A stretch of 26,290 nucleotides of DNA from Pseudomonadota bacterium (GCA_029777935.1 JAKORH010000332.1:1-26290), one strand, 5' to 3'; shown: positions 7,741 to 15,934, counted from the stretch's first letter. A program made the numbers and translations. Notes: generated by a model not told the origin, from the letters alone.

Positions 7741-8246
7741 GCGCACCGCAAAATCTCGAGGAGTTCATGGCGCTGGCGCTGGCGATGGAGCGGGAAGCCG
7801 CCGAGCGCTACGCCGAGTTCGCGGACACGATGGACACCCATAACAACCGCGAAGTGGCGGCGATGTTCCGCACGATGGCCGGTTACGAGAACAAGCATGC
7901 GCAGCAGATCATGGCGCAGATGGGCTGGAAGGAGCCGCCGGCAATGCGCGCCACGCTGAGCTGGCCGAGCTTCGAAGCGCCGGAGACGGTCTCGCTCGAC
8001 GACGTGCACTATCTGATGCAGCCGTGGCACGCACTGAAGCTCGCGCTCGCCGCCGAGGAGCGTGCCGAACGGTTCTTCGCCGAACTCGCGCGCGTGGCGA
8101 CCAGCGATTCGATGCGCCGCGCCGCGCTGGAATTGAAGGCCGAGGAGGCCGAGCACGTCGCGCTCGTAAGACAGTGGATGGAGAGGGTGCCGCAACCCGA
8201 CCGCAACTGGGCCGAGGACCCCGATCCGCCGCGCTACTCGGACTGA
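7737..8246 (+). CDS. Ferritin-like / rubrerythrin-type diiron protein
   Basis: The 169-residue product is mostly helical, with four carboxylate-bearing segments: MEREAAERY (about 17-25), YENKH giving E51xxH54, AAEERAERFF (about 106-114) and EEAEH giving E137xxH140. Two ExxH motifs plus two single glutamates are the diiron pattern of the ferritin-like/rubrerythrin superfamily. No rubredoxin CxxC pairs are present, so it would be the four-helix domain alone. Rubrerythrin relatives commonly reduce peroxide or handle iron. Its start overlaps the korB stop, which argues for a role tied to the oxygen-labile KorAB or ferredoxin, for example peroxide protection or iron supply; this is inference. Its exact reaction and physiological partner are unknown. 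Confidence 0.8.
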   Translation: MSAPQNLEEFMALALAMEREAAERYAEFADTMDTHNNREVAAMFRTMAGYENKHAQQIMAQMGWKEPPAMRATLSWPSFEAPETVSLDDVHYLMQPWHALKLALAAEERAERFFAELARVATSDSMRRAALELKAEEAEHVALVRQWMERVPQPDRNWAEDPDPPRYSD

Positions 8247-8252
8247 AGGCTT

Positions 8253-8317
8253 GTCATTCCCGCGCAAGCGGGAATCCAGCGGTCTCAGGCGTACTGGGTC
8301 CCGCTTTCGGGGACGAC
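8253..8317. repeat. Intergenic palindromic repeat, class A (upstream of the RidA-like gene)
   Basis: Arms attcccgc and gcgggaat flank a gcaa loop (about 8257-8276), followed by CCAG. A downstream half begins actgggtcccgctttc (from 8293). It shares layout and much sequence with 436-536. It occupies nearly all of the 92-bp gap between the ferritin-like and RidA-like genes. Confidence 0.78.
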
Positions 8318-8338
8318 AGCGCAAACAAAGGAGACGAA

Positions 8339-8731
8339 ATGCAGGTACTACTTCCCCAAGGCTGGGCGCCGCCGATCGGCTACTCGAACGGCATCGCGGT
8401 CGACGCCGGCCGCATCGTGTTCATCGCCGGCCAGGTCGGCTGGGACGCGCAGCAGAAGTTCCACTCGGAGGAGATCGCACCGCAGTTCGAGCAGGCGCTC
8501 AAGAACATCCTCGCCGTGCTGGCGCAGGCCGGCGGCCGGCCGGAGCACATCTGCCGCATCACCGCGTACTGCTGCGACAAGCCCGCCTACATGGCTGCAC
8601 GCAGGGAACTCGGCGGGATCTGGCGCAAGCACATGGGCAAGCACTTTCCGGCGATGAGCATGATCTTCGTCTCGGACCTGCTCGACAACCCGGGCAAGAT
8701 CGAGTTGGAGGCGACGGCGGTGGTGCCGTGA
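8339..8731 (+). CDS. RidA/YjgF-family protein, catalytic Arg replaced
   Basis: This is a 130-residue protein of typical RidA length; its ATG at 8339 has AAGGAG close upstream. RidA-fold features are YSNGIAVDAGRIVFIAGQVGWD (in two parts, about 15-36), FEQALKNILAVLAQAGG, and the C-terminal FPAMSMIFVSDL...KIELEATAVVP. Canonical RidA imine deaminases have FPARS at the last region, with the Arg required for imine hydrolysis. Here that Arg is Met, so ordinary enamine/imine deaminase activity is not expected; other Rid subfamilies also lack it. It follows the kor operon after a repeat and is convergent with the hydrolase gene. Its task here is unknown; binding or hydrolysis of a pathway intermediate is possible but only inferred. 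Confidence 0.8.
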   Translation: MQVLLPQGWAPPIGYSNGIAVDAGRIVFIAGQVGWDAQQKFHSEEIAPQFEQALKNILAVLAQAGGRPEHICRITAYCCDKPAYMAARRELGGIWRKHMGKHFPAMSMIFVSDLLDNPGKIELEATAVVP

Positions 8732-8737
8732 TCAGGT

Positions 8738-8764
8738 GGATTTCCTGAGGTAGCGCAGGAATCC
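8738..8764. terminator. Candidate hairpin between convergent genes
   Basis: ggatttcctg (8738-8747) pairs with caggaatcc (8756-8764) with one bulged base and an 8-nt loop, between the RidA-like stop and the hydrolase stop. A second GC hairpin (cgccgc / gcggcg, about 8777-8794) overlaps the hydrolase stop codon. There is no T-run, so it is only a weak intrinsic-terminator candidate, supported mainly by its convergent position. Confidence 0.35.
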
Positions 8765-8784
8765 GCGCATCTCCAGCGCCGCCG

Positions 8785-9582
8785 CTACGCGGCGTCACGT
8801 TCATCCAGCACCCGCCCCACGAATTCACTTGCTGCGGCAAGCACGGCTTCCGGCTGATCCTTGTGCGGCGAGTGCCGGCAATCGGCGAGCTTGACGAGGT
8901 CGACGTCGCGACAGGCGCGCGCGATGCGCTCGACCTGCTCCATCGTGCCGTACTCGTCGTCCTCGCCCTGGATCGCGAGGACCGGGCAGCGGATGCCGGG
9001 CAGGTACTCCTCGATATTCCAGGCGCGGAACGCGGGGTCGAGCCAGATGTCGTTCCAGCCCCGGAAGGCAGAATCGACGTTGGCGTGATACCTGGCGAGC
9101 CGTGCGCGCAGGTCAGTTGTCTCGTACGCGACCTTGGCCTGCGCGATGCTGGCGACCGAGATGTCCTCGACCAGCACGTGCGGCGCCATCAGGGCGAGCG
9201 CCGCGACGCCGCGCTCATTCGTCCCGACCGCGCCGCCGGCGTGGATCAGGGCGATCGACGCGCCGTCGCTGTGGCCGAACAGGATCGGTGCGTGCACGTC
9301 CAGCGCATCGAGCAGTTTCGGCAGCGCGACCAGCGCCTCGTCGTGCATGTAACGCACGCTGCGCTTCTCGGTGATCGGATCGGAGCGGCCGTAGCCGGCG
9401 CGCGAATACACGACCGCTTCGCAACCGGTCGCGTCCGCGACCCGCTGCGGAAAGTCGCGCCACATCGCCACCGAGCCCAGCCCTTCGTGCAGGAACACGA
9501 TGGCGGGCGCGCCGGCGCGGGGATGCGCGGAGGCCAGCCGCACAACTTCGATGCGCTTGCCGTCGACTTCGACGAATTTCAT
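8785..9582 (-). CDS. Alpha/beta hydrolase
   Basis: The 265-residue product starts at ATG 9580-9582, which overlaps the livF stop (ATGA), so the two are translationally coupled. An upstream in-frame start inside livF gives 61 extra low-complexity residues and is rejected. The fold is visible: VFLHEGLGS (oxyanion region, about 29-37), nucleophile elbow GHSDG (Ser about 105), an acid in QGEDDEYG (about 204-211) and a catalytic His in CRHSPHKDQP (about 235). The closest general picture is enol-lactone or thioester hydrolases of aromatic pathways. Genes of this kind occur in box clusters, but a defined step for it is not known to me. It could remove lactone or CoA-ester by-products. Substrate cannot be assigned. 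Confidence 0.85.
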   Translation of the reverse strand: MKFVEVDGKRIEVVRLASAHPRAGAPAIVFLHEGLGSVAMWRDFPQRVADATGCEAVVYSRAGYGRSDPITEKRSVRYMHDEALVALPKLLDALDVHAPILFGHSDGASIALIHAGGAVGTNERGVAALALMAPHVLVEDISVASIAQAKVAYETTDLRARLARYHANVDSAFRGWNDIWLDPAFRAWNIEEYLPGIRCPVLAIQGEDDEYGTMEQVERIARACRDVDLVKLADCRHSPHKDQPEAVLAAASEFVGRVLDERDAA

Positions 9583-10364
9583 ACGCCCAGATGCTGCCGG
9601 ATCAGGTCGCCGCGCGCATGCAGTTCCTCGCTCGCGCCGTCGAACACCACCTGGCCCTTGACCAGGATCATCGAGCGCGTGGTGGCCGCGGTCACCGCGG
9701 CGTGGTTCTTGTCGACGATCACGGTGGCGATGCCGCTCGCGGCGATTTCGCGCACGATGCGCCATATCTCGCGTGCGATCAGCGGTGCCAGGCCCTCGGT
9801 GGCCTCGTCGAGGATCAAGAGCTTCGGATTGGTCATCAGCGCGCGGCCGATGGTCAGCATCTGCTGCTCGCCGCCGGACAGTTGCGCGCCGCCGGGCTTG
9901 TTCCGCTCGGCGAGGCGCGGGAACGCCGCCAGCACGCGCTCGAGCGTCCCGTCGCGGCGGCCGCCGGTGGCGCGCGCGGCCATCACCAGGTTTTCGCGCA
10001 CGGTGAGCGCCGGGAAGATGCCGCGCCCTTCGGGTACAGAGGCGATGCCCCGCTGCGCGATCCGGTACGTCGGCGCGCGCGTCATGTCGGCGCCCTCGAC
10101 CAGCACGGCTCCCGCGCGCGGGCGGGCGAGCCCGAGCAACGTCTTCAGCAGCGTCGTCTTGCCCATGCCGTTGCGGCCCATCAGCCCGAGCGATTCGCCG
10201 GCGCGGATCGCGAAGTCCACGCCGTGCAGCACGTGGCTGACGCCGTAGTACGTGTGCAGGCCGACGCCTCGCAGCAACGCTTCACCGTTGCCGCACGCCG
10301 CCACGCCGCTGCCGAAGGCGTCGCGAGGGCGCGCAGCCTCTTCGTTCGTCGACCTTTCAGCCAC
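9579..10364 (-). CDS. livF: Branched-chain-amino-acid-type ABC transporter ATPase (LivF)
   Basis: A 261-residue ATPase with Walker A GRNGMGKTT (about 63-71), signature LSGGEQQ (about 162-168) and Walker B LLILDEATEGLAP. The length and TEGLAP segment fit LivF. The proposed start is a GTG at 10364 that overlaps livG by 8 bp. It leaves about 28 non-conserved residues before LLRGVGLHTYYG, so a later start is possible. It pairs with LivG to power the LivHM permease. Because the operon also encodes benzoate-CoA ligase and BoxD, the cargo is probably benzoate or a related aromatic acid rather than leucine; this is a context inference. Confidence 0.9.
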   Translation of the reverse strand: MAERSTNEEAARPRDAFGSGVAACGNGEALLRGVGLHTYYGVSHVLHGVDFAIRAGESLGLMGRNGMGKTTLLKTLLGLARPRAGAVLVEGADMTRAPTYRIAQRGIASVPEGRGIFPALTVRENLVMAARATGGRRDGTLERVLAAFPRLAERNKPGGAQLSGGEQQMLTIGRALMTNPKLLILDEATEGLAPLIAREIWRIVREIAASGIATVIVDKNHAAVTAATTRSMILVKGQVVFDGASEELHARGDLIRQHLGV

Positions 10365-11115
10365 GCGCCGCCTCCTCGTGGCCGAGGTACGCGCGCTGCA
10401 CCTCCGCGTTGGCGCGGATCGCCTCGGGCTCGCCGCTGGCGAGCACCTGGCCGTTCACGAGCACGGTGATCACGTCGGCGACCGCGAACACCGCGTCCAT
10501 GTCGTGCTCGACCAGCAGGATCGCGTGGTCGGCGCGGAGCCGCCGAAGCAGCTCGACCATCTGCGCCGACTCCTCCGCACCCATGCCGGCGAGCGGCTCG
10601 TCGAGCAGCAGCACGGTCGCGCCGGTGGCGAGCACCATCGCGATCTCGAGCTGGCGCTGCTCGCCGTGCGACAGCGTGCCGGCGGCGATGTCCTCGCGGC
10701 CCGTGAGCCCTGCGCGCGCCAGCGCGGCGGCCGCCGTGTCGCACGCATCGGTGAACCGCAGCGCATCGGTCAGCAGCCGCCACGGCCGCGGCCGCCGCGA
10801 CTGCGCGGCGAGCCGGCAGTTCTCGAACGCGCTGAACTTCGGGAAGATGTTGGTGCGCTGGAAGCTGCGCCCGATGCCGATCCGCGAGCGCTGGTGCGAG
10901 GGCAGATGCGTGATGTCGCGGCCGCCGAGCAGCACGCGCCCGGAAGTGGGCGGCAGGTCTCCCGACAGCATGTTGATGCAGGTCGACTTGCCCGCGCCGT
11001 TGGGGCCGAGCAGCGCGTGCAACTGGCCGGGACGCAGCGCGAGGCTCACATCCTGGTTGGCTGCCAGGCCGCCGAAGCGGCGCGTCAGCTTCTCCGCCGA
11101 CAGCAGCTCAGTCAT
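10357..11115 (-). CDS. livG: Branched-chain-amino-acid-type ABC transporter ATPase (LivG)
   Basis: The 252-residue product begins MTELLSAEKLTRRFGG at ATG 11113-11115, overlapping the livM stop by 8 bp. An upstream in-frame start within livM is rejected because LivG proteins begin at this point. Motifs are Walker A GPNGAGKST (about 37-45), signature LSHGEQRQLE and Walker B VLLLDEPLAGM, plus the LivG-type insertion between them. It is the second ATPase of the importer. The tight overlaps through livH-livM-livG-livF and into the hydrolase indicate one transcript with coupled translation. Specificity is inferred from context only. Confidence 0.92.
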   Translation of the reverse strand: MTELLSAEKLTRRFGGLAANQDVSLALRPGQLHALLGPNGAGKSTCINMLSGDLPPTSGRVLLGGRDITHLPSHQRSRIGIGRSFQRTNIFPKFSAFENCRLAAQSRRPRPWRLLTDALRFTDACDTAAAALARAGLTGREDIAAGTLSHGEQRQLEIAMVLATGATVLLLDEPLAGMGAEESAQMVELLRRLRADHAILLVEHDMDAVFAVADVITVLVNGQVLASGEPEAIRANAEVQRAYLGHEEAARG

Positions 11116-12076
11116 CGGCGTCTCTGGACTGCAGCGCGCGGCGGATGCGGTCTGGCACAGCGGCAAGCCCGCCGGGCAGGAACAGCACCGTCACCACGAT
11201 CACCGTGCCCATCAGCAGCAGCCAGTGCTTGGTGGCCTGCGAGAAGAACTCCTGCATCGCGACGAATGCGGTGGCGCCGGCGATCGCGCCGCCCAGGCTG
11301 CCCATGCCGCCCAGGATCACCATCAGCAGCGCGTCGCCCGACCTGTGCCACGACAGCAGCTCCGGATTGACGAATGCGAACAGCACCGCGTAGCAGAAGC
11401 CCGCCACGCCGGCCAGCGCACCGGCGAGCGTGAACGCGCCGAGCTTGTACAGGTAGGTCGCGTAGCCGAGCGAGCGCATCCGGTGCTCGTTGCTGCGGAT
11501 GCCGACCAGCACGCGCCCGAACGGCGAGCGCAGTACCCGCTGCAACAGCACGAAAGTCGCGAGCAGCATCGCGACCACGAAGTAGTACGCGTGCATCCCG
11601 TTGGCGAGATCGAACGGTGTGACGCCGAAGAGCGACGCGTCGGGGCGCGTGCTCAGGAACACGCCGTCGGAGCCGCCGCCGATCTTGGTGTCGTGGAACA
11701 GCGAGAACACCATCTGCGCGAACGCCAGCGTGACCATGATGAAGTACACGCCGCGCGTGCGCAGCACGAAGATGCCGATCACGAACGCGGCCGCGGCCGC
11801 TGCCAGCACCGCCGCCGGCAGCGCGAGCCACAGGCTGATCGCCTCGGCTTTCGGCATCAGCAGCACCAGCGCGTAGGCCGCGATGCCGAAGAACGCGGCG
11901 TGGCCGAAGCTCACCAGCCCGGTGAAGCCGATCAGCAGATCGAGGCTCATCGCGAAGATCGCGAACACCAGGATCTTCGCGATCAGCTCCGTATAGTAGG
12001 CACTGGCGAAGTGCGGCAACGCGAGCAGCAGCGCCAGCAGCGCGAGATTGACCAGCGGGATGATCGTGCGCCTCAT
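11108..12076 (-). CDS. livM: ABC transporter permease (LivM)
   Basis: The 322-residue product starts at ATG 12074-12076, overlapping the livH stop (ATGA). It has about eight to ten hydrophobic stretches, including an N-terminal run LVNLALLALLLALPHF, and the LivM signature LLIGFTGLVSFGHAAFFGIAAYA written here as overlapping parts, then GIRSNEHRMRSLGY (cytoplasmic coupling region) and ILGGMGSLGGAIAGA. It forms the inner-membrane channel with LivH. A longer reading frame extends upstream through livH in another frame and is not a fusion. An aromatic-acid cargo is likely given the neighbouring ligase. Confidence 0.93.
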   Translation of the reverse strand: MRRTIIPLVNLALLALLLALPHFASAYYTELIAKILVFAIFAMSLDLLIGFTGLVSFGHAAFFGIAAYALVLLMPKAEAISLWLALPAAVLAAAAAAFVIGIFVLRTRGVYFIMVTLAFAQMVFSLFHDTKIGGGSDGVFLSTRPDASLFGVTPFDLANGMHAYYFVVAMLLATFVLLQRVLRSPFGRVLVGIRSNEHRMRSLGYATYLYKLGAFTLAGALAGVAGFCYAVLFAFVNPELLSWHRSGDALLMVILGGMGSLGGAIAGATAFVAMQEFFSQATKHWLLLMGTVIVVTVLFLPGGLAAVPDRIRRALQSRDADD

Positions 12077-12945
12077 CCGCCGCCCTTGCGCAGGATGCCC
12101 TCGGGCCGCCACAGCAGCACGATCGCCATCACCAGGTACACCACGATGCCGGCCGCCTCGGGGAACACGACCTTGCCGAAGGTGTCGGCGAACCCGATGA
12201 TCAGCGCCGCGACGAGCGCCCCCCACACTGAGCCGATGCCGCCGATCACCACGATCACGAACGACACGATCAGCACGTCGCTGCCCATGCCCGGATACAC
12301 GGTCGACACCGGCGCCGCGATCATGCCCGCGAACGCCGCCAGCGCCACGCCGAGCGCGAACACGATGCGGTAGACGCGATTGATGTTGATGCCCAGCGCC
12401 GCCACCATGTCGCGGTCGTGGCTGCCTGCGCGGATCATCATGCCGAGCTTGGTGCGCTGGATCAGCAGGTACAGCGCGGCCGCCAGCGCCAGGCACACGA
12501 GCGAAATGAACAGCCGATAGATCGGGTAGCTGAGTGTCTCGGTCAGCGCAATCGAAGCGCGCAGAAGCTCCGGGATCGCCACGCTGTGCACGTCGTCGCC
12601 GACCAGGATGCTGCGCGCTTCCTCGAAGAACAGGATCAGGCCGTAGGTCAGCAGCACCTGTTCGAGGTGATCGCGCCGGTACAGGTGCGCGAACACCAGC
12701 CATTCGAGCAGCCAGCCCAGGGCGAGCGCAAGCGGCACCCCGATCAGCATCGCGAGCGTCAGGCTGCCGGTCGCGCTCGCCAGCACGAATGCCATGTATG
12801 CGCCGACCATGTAGAAGCTGCCGTGCGCCAGGTTGATGATCCCCATGATCCCGAAGATCAGCGTCAGCCCGCTGGCGACGAGGAACAGCAGCAGACCGTA
12901 CTGGACCGCGTTCAGGACCTGGATCAGGAGGGAGGCAAGATCCAT
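12073..12945 (-). CDS. livH: ABC transporter permease (LivH)
   Basis: A 290-residue integral membrane protein beginning MDLASLLIQVLNAVQYG. Typical LivH segments are LIFGIMGIINLAHGSFYMVGAY (in two overlapping parts), LLTYGLILFFEEARSI, MIRAGSHDRDMVAALGINI and VIGGIGSVWGALVAALIIG, with about eight hydrophobic helices. ATG 12943-12945 is chosen because the family N-terminus starts there; a TTG six codons upstream is possible, and no strong ribosome site is seen before either. A class B repeat separates it from livK upstream. It overlaps livM downstream. Confidence 0.92.
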   Translation of the reverse strand: MDLASLLIQVLNAVQYGLLLFLVASGLTLIFGIMGIINLAHGSFYMVGAYMAFVLASATGSLTLAMLIGVPLALALGWLLEWLVFAHLYRRDHLEQVLLTYGLILFFEEARSILVGDDVHSVAIPELLRASIALTETLSYPIYRLFISLVCLALAAALYLLIQRTKLGMMIRAGSHDRDMVAALGININRVYRIVFALGVALAAFAGMIAAPVSTVYPGMGSDVLIVSFVIVVIGGIGSVWGALVAALIIGFADTFGKVVFPEAAGIVVYLVMAIVLLWRPEGILRKGGG

Positions 12946-12964
12946 CCGGGACCGGGCAGGCAAT

Positions 12965-13047
12965 GTCGCCCCGGCGCAGGCCGGGGCCGAATTTCCGCAA
13001 CACTATTCCGCAACGCCAGATTGGGTCCCGGCCTTCGCCGGGACCAC
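12965..13047. repeat. GC-rich inverted repeat, class B (livK-livH gap)
   Basis: A 24-nt block at 12965-12988 (gtcgccccggcgcagg...) is identical to the left arm of the repeat at 15957. A second hairpin with arms ggtcccggc / gccgggacc around cttc lies near 13024-13045. It fills most of the 142-bp gap between livK and livH and could lower permease expression relative to the binding protein. Confidence 0.8.
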
Positions 13048-13087
13048 GTTGCGGTCCGTTCTTCGAGTGCTCAGCAACGCACGACGA

Positions 13088-14269
13088 TCACGCCGCCTTG
13101 CAACCTTTCGCCGGATCCGCCAGCGCCTTGACCGCGATGCCGGTCACGACGTTGTCGCGGCCCTTGATCTGCCGGATGTACATGTCCTGCACCGGGTTGT
13201 GCGCCTTCGACAGCGTGAACGGTCCACGCGGGCTGTCGATCCTGGCGGCCTCCATCGCCTTGTACATCTCGGCCTTCTTCGACGGGTCGCCCTTGACCGC
13301 GCGCAGTCCTGCAGCGAGCAGTTGCGCGGCGTCGTAGCCCTGCACCGCGTACACGTCGGGCTGCAGCTTGTACTTGATCGCGTACGCGCTGCGGAACGCG
13401 TTGTTCTTCGGATTGTTGATGCCGTCGCCGTAATGGAGCACCGTGGTCAGTCCCTGCGCCACGTCCTGGATCGCCTCGGTGACGCCGTCGGTGAGGAACC
13501 CCGCGCCGAACAGCGGGATGCTCTTCAGCCCGGCCGCGTAGTAGTCCTTGACGAACTTGGCAGCGCCGGCACCGGCGAAGAACACGTACACCGATTCGGG
13601 CTTCAGCGCCGCGATCTCGGTCAGGAACGGCTGGAACTCGACGTTCGGGAACGGCAGCGTCATGTCCTTGAGGATCTTGCCGCCGCCCGCGGTGAACGCC
13701 TCCTTGAAGCCGTTGACCGACTCCTCGCCCGCGGCGTACTTCCACGTCAGCGTGACCGCGGTCCTGATCTTGCGGTCCACCATCACCTTGCCCATGCCGT
13801 AGCCGGGCTGCCAGTTGGTGAACGAGGTGCGGAAGATGTTCGGCGCGCACAGCGATCCGGTGATGTCGTCGGCGCCGGCGTTGGGGATGATCAGGGTCGT
13901 GCCGGTCTGGCGCGCCACGTTGGCCATCGCCAGCGCCACGCCGGAATGCACGGTGCCGACCACCACGTCGACGTTGTCGCGCCGGACCAGCCGGTTCATG
14001 TTCTCCACCGCCTTCGGCGGCGCCGATTCGTCGTCGACGGTCACGTACTCGACGTCCATGCCGCCGAGCCGGCCGCCGCTTTCCTCGATGTACAGCTTGA
14101 AGCCGTTGGTGATCGCCTCGCCGAGCTGCGCGTAGGTACCGGTGTACGGCAGCATCAGGCCGATCTTCAGTTTCTTCGCCTGCGCCAGCGCGGCGCGCGG
14201 CAGCGCCGACAGCGCGGCCGCGCCGGCGATGGCGCCGACGGCGGCGCGACGGGTCCTGTTGATGCTCAT
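13088..14269 (-). CDS. livK: Periplasmic substrate-binding protein of the aromatic-acid ABC importer
   Basis: The 393-residue product starts at ATG 14267-14269 with AGGAG upstream. It has an N-terminal export signal: NRTRR, a hydrophobic AVGAIAGAAALSALP and a likely cleavage after ALA near residue 29. The twin-arginine pair suggests Tat export is possible, but Sec cannot be excluded. The mature part is a type I periplasmic-binding fold (KIGLMLPYTGTYAQLGEAI, VVVGTVHSGVALAM, FFAGAGAAKFVKDY). It belongs to the LivK-like family, members of which bind benzoate and other aromatic acids as well as amino acids. It sits directly between benzoate-CoA ligase and the permease genes, which favours an aromatic ligand. 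Ligand identity is inferred. Confidence 0.88.
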   Translation of the reverse strand: MSINRTRRAAVGAIAGAAALSALPRAALAQAKKLKIGLMLPYTGTYAQLGEAITNGFKLYIEESGGRLGGMDVEYVTVDDESAPPKAVENMNRLVRRDNVDVVVGTVHSGVALAMANVARQTGTTLIIPNAGADDITGSLCAPNIFRTSFTNWQPGYGMGKVMVDRKIRTAVTLTWKYAAGEESVNGFKEAFTAGGGKILKDMTLPFPNVEFQPFLTEIAALKPESVYVFFAGAGAAKFVKDYYAAGLKSIPLFGAGFLTDGVTEAIQDVAQGLTTVLHYGDGINNPKNNAFRSAYAIKYKLQPDVYAVQGYDAAQLLAAGLRAVKGDPSKKAEMYKAMEAARIDSPRGPFTLSKAHNPVQDMYIRQIKGRDNVVTGIAVKALADPAKGCKAA

Positions 14270-14338
14270 GCGTGTCTCCTCGCGTGAAAAATTCCTCGGG
14301 CGCAGTGTACTTTCACGACGCGGAGCGGCGAAGGGGCC

Positions 14339-15934
14339 TCAGCCGCCGGCGGCCTGCGCCCGCAGCTTGAAGCGCTGGATCTTTCCAGTTGCCGTCTTCG
14401 GCAGCTCGTCGACGAACGTGACCCAGCGCGGGTACTTGTACGGCGCGAGCTGCGACTTCACGAACTGCCCCAGTTCCTCCGCCAGCGCGTCCGAGCGCGC
14501 GTTCCCCGGCTTCAGCACCACGTACGCGGCCGGCTTGATCAGCTTGTCTTCGTCCTCGCGCCCGATCACCGCGGCTTCGAACACGGCAGGGTGGCTGATC
14601 AGCGCACTTTCCACTTCGACGGGCGACACGTAGATGCCGCTCACCTTCAGCATGTCGTCGCTGCGGCCGCTGTACACGTAGTAGCCGTCTTCGTCGATGC
14701 GGTACTTGTCGCCGCTCCTGGTCCATTCGCCGATGAAGGTCGTGCGTGTCCTGACGCGGTTGTTCCAGTACATCGCCGCGGTGGTCGGGCCCTTGATCTG
14801 CAGTTCGCCCAGTTCGCCGGGCGGCACGGGCCTGCCTTCGTCGTCGACGATGCGCAGCTCGTAGCCGGGGATCGGTTTTCCCGTCGTGCCGTAGCGCACG
14901 TCGCCGGGCCGGTTGGTCAGGAACACATGCAGCATCTCGGTCGAGCCGATTCCGTCGAGGATGTCGACGCCGAACTTCTCGCTCCAGCGCCGGCCGATCT
15001 CCGCCGGCAGCGCCTCGCCGGCCGACGTGCAGCGCCGCAGCGCCAGCGCGCTGCGCGACGGCGCATCGGGCGCGGCGAGCAGTGCCGCGAACAGCGTCGG
15101 CACGCCGTAGAACACGGTCACGTCGTGGTCGAGCAGGCGCTTGAACACCGCGGCCGGCGTGGGCCGCTCGGACATCAGCACCGCGGTCGCACCGACCGAC
15201 AGTGGAAAGGTCAGGCCGTTGCCCAGCCCGTAGGCGAAGAAAAGCTTGGCCGCCGAGAACACGATGTCGTTCTCGGTCAGCCCGAGGATCGGCCGCACGA
15301 ACAGCTCCGCGGTATAGATCGGGCTCGACTGGATGTGCACCGTGCCCTTGGGCGCGCCGGTCGAGCCCGACGAGTACAGCCAGAAGCACGGATCGTCGCA
15401 GGTCGTGGCCGCGGTCTTGTGCTCGGTCGATGCGCGCTCCATCAGTTGCGCCAGCGACGAATGGCCCTCGACTTCGCCGTCCGAGATCAGGATGCGCTTC
15501 AGCGTAGGGACGCCGGCGACCACCGGCGCCAGCGTCGGCCACAGCGCGGCGGATACCACCAGCAGCCGCGCGCGGCTGTCGCGCAACATGTAGTCGTAGT
15601 CGCGCGTGGTCAGCAGCGTGTTGGCCGCCACCGGCACCGCGCCCGATTTGATCGCGCCGAGGAAGCAGGTCGGGAAGTCGATCGTGTCCAGCAGGCACAG
15701 GAACACGCGCTCTTCCTGCCGTATGTCGAGCAGCGCCAGCAGGTTGGCGAAGCGGTTCACGCGTCGCGCCAACTCGCCGTACGTGTAGCGGCCCTGGTCG
15801 TCGATGAAGGCGACCTTGTCGGCGCGGCCGGCGACGAGGTTGCGCTCGATCAGGTCCTCGGCCGCGTTGTACTGGCGCGGGATGTCGATGCGGGGCGGAC
15901 TGACCGAATGATCGGCTCGACTGACGACGGGCAT
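14339..15934 (-). CDS. bclA: Benzoate-CoA ligase
   Basis: A 531-residue adenylate-forming enzyme, the usual length for benzoate-CoA ligase (about 520-535). The start ATG 15932-15934 has GGAGGA upstream. Motifs are YSSGSTGAPKG (P-loop, 187-197), DGIGSTEMLHVFLTNRPGDV, GEWTRSGDKYRIDEDGYYVY and the C-terminal catalytic KTATGKIQRFKL (Lys about 518). FNFPAEYN-like proteins of this family start DIPRQYNAAEDLIERNL, seen at about 17-33. It converts benzoate, ATP and CoA to benzoyl-CoA, the common intermediate of the aerobic box and anaerobic bcr branches. It is the only ligase in the window. It lies between boxD and livK on the same strand. Closely related 2-aminobenzoate or 4-hydroxybenzoate ligases are less likely. 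Confidence 0.92.
   Translation of the reverse strand: MPVVSRADHSVSPPRIDIPRQYNAAEDLIERNLVAGRADKVAFIDDQGRYTYGELARRVNRFANLLALLDIRQEERVFLCLLDTIDFPTCFLGAIKSGAVPVAANTLLTTRDYDYMLRDSRARLLVVSAALWPTLAPVVAGVPTLKRILISDGEVEGHSSLAQLMERASTEHKTAATTCDDPCFWLYSSGSTGAPKGTVHIQSSPIYTAELFVRPILGLTENDIVFSAAKLFFAYGLGNGLTFPLSVGATAVLMSERPTPAAVFKRLLDHDVTVFYGVPTLFAALLAAPDAPSRSALALRRCTSAGEALPAEIGRRWSEKFGVDILDGIGSTEMLHVFLTNRPGDVRYGTTGKPIPGYELRIVDDEGRPVPPGELGELQIKGPTTAAMYWNNRVRTRTTFIGEWTRSGDKYRIDEDGYYVYSGRSDDMLKVSGIYVSPVEVESALISHPAVFEAAVIGREDEDKLIKPAAYVVLKPGNARSDALAEELGQFVKSQLAPYKYPRWVTFVDELPKTATGKIQRFKLRAQAAGG

Noticed and set aside
11108..13003. Possible LivH-LivM fusion read from one long frame
   Set aside because: The upstream half is livH DNA in the wrong frame; real LivH and LivM overlap by ATGA as separate genes.
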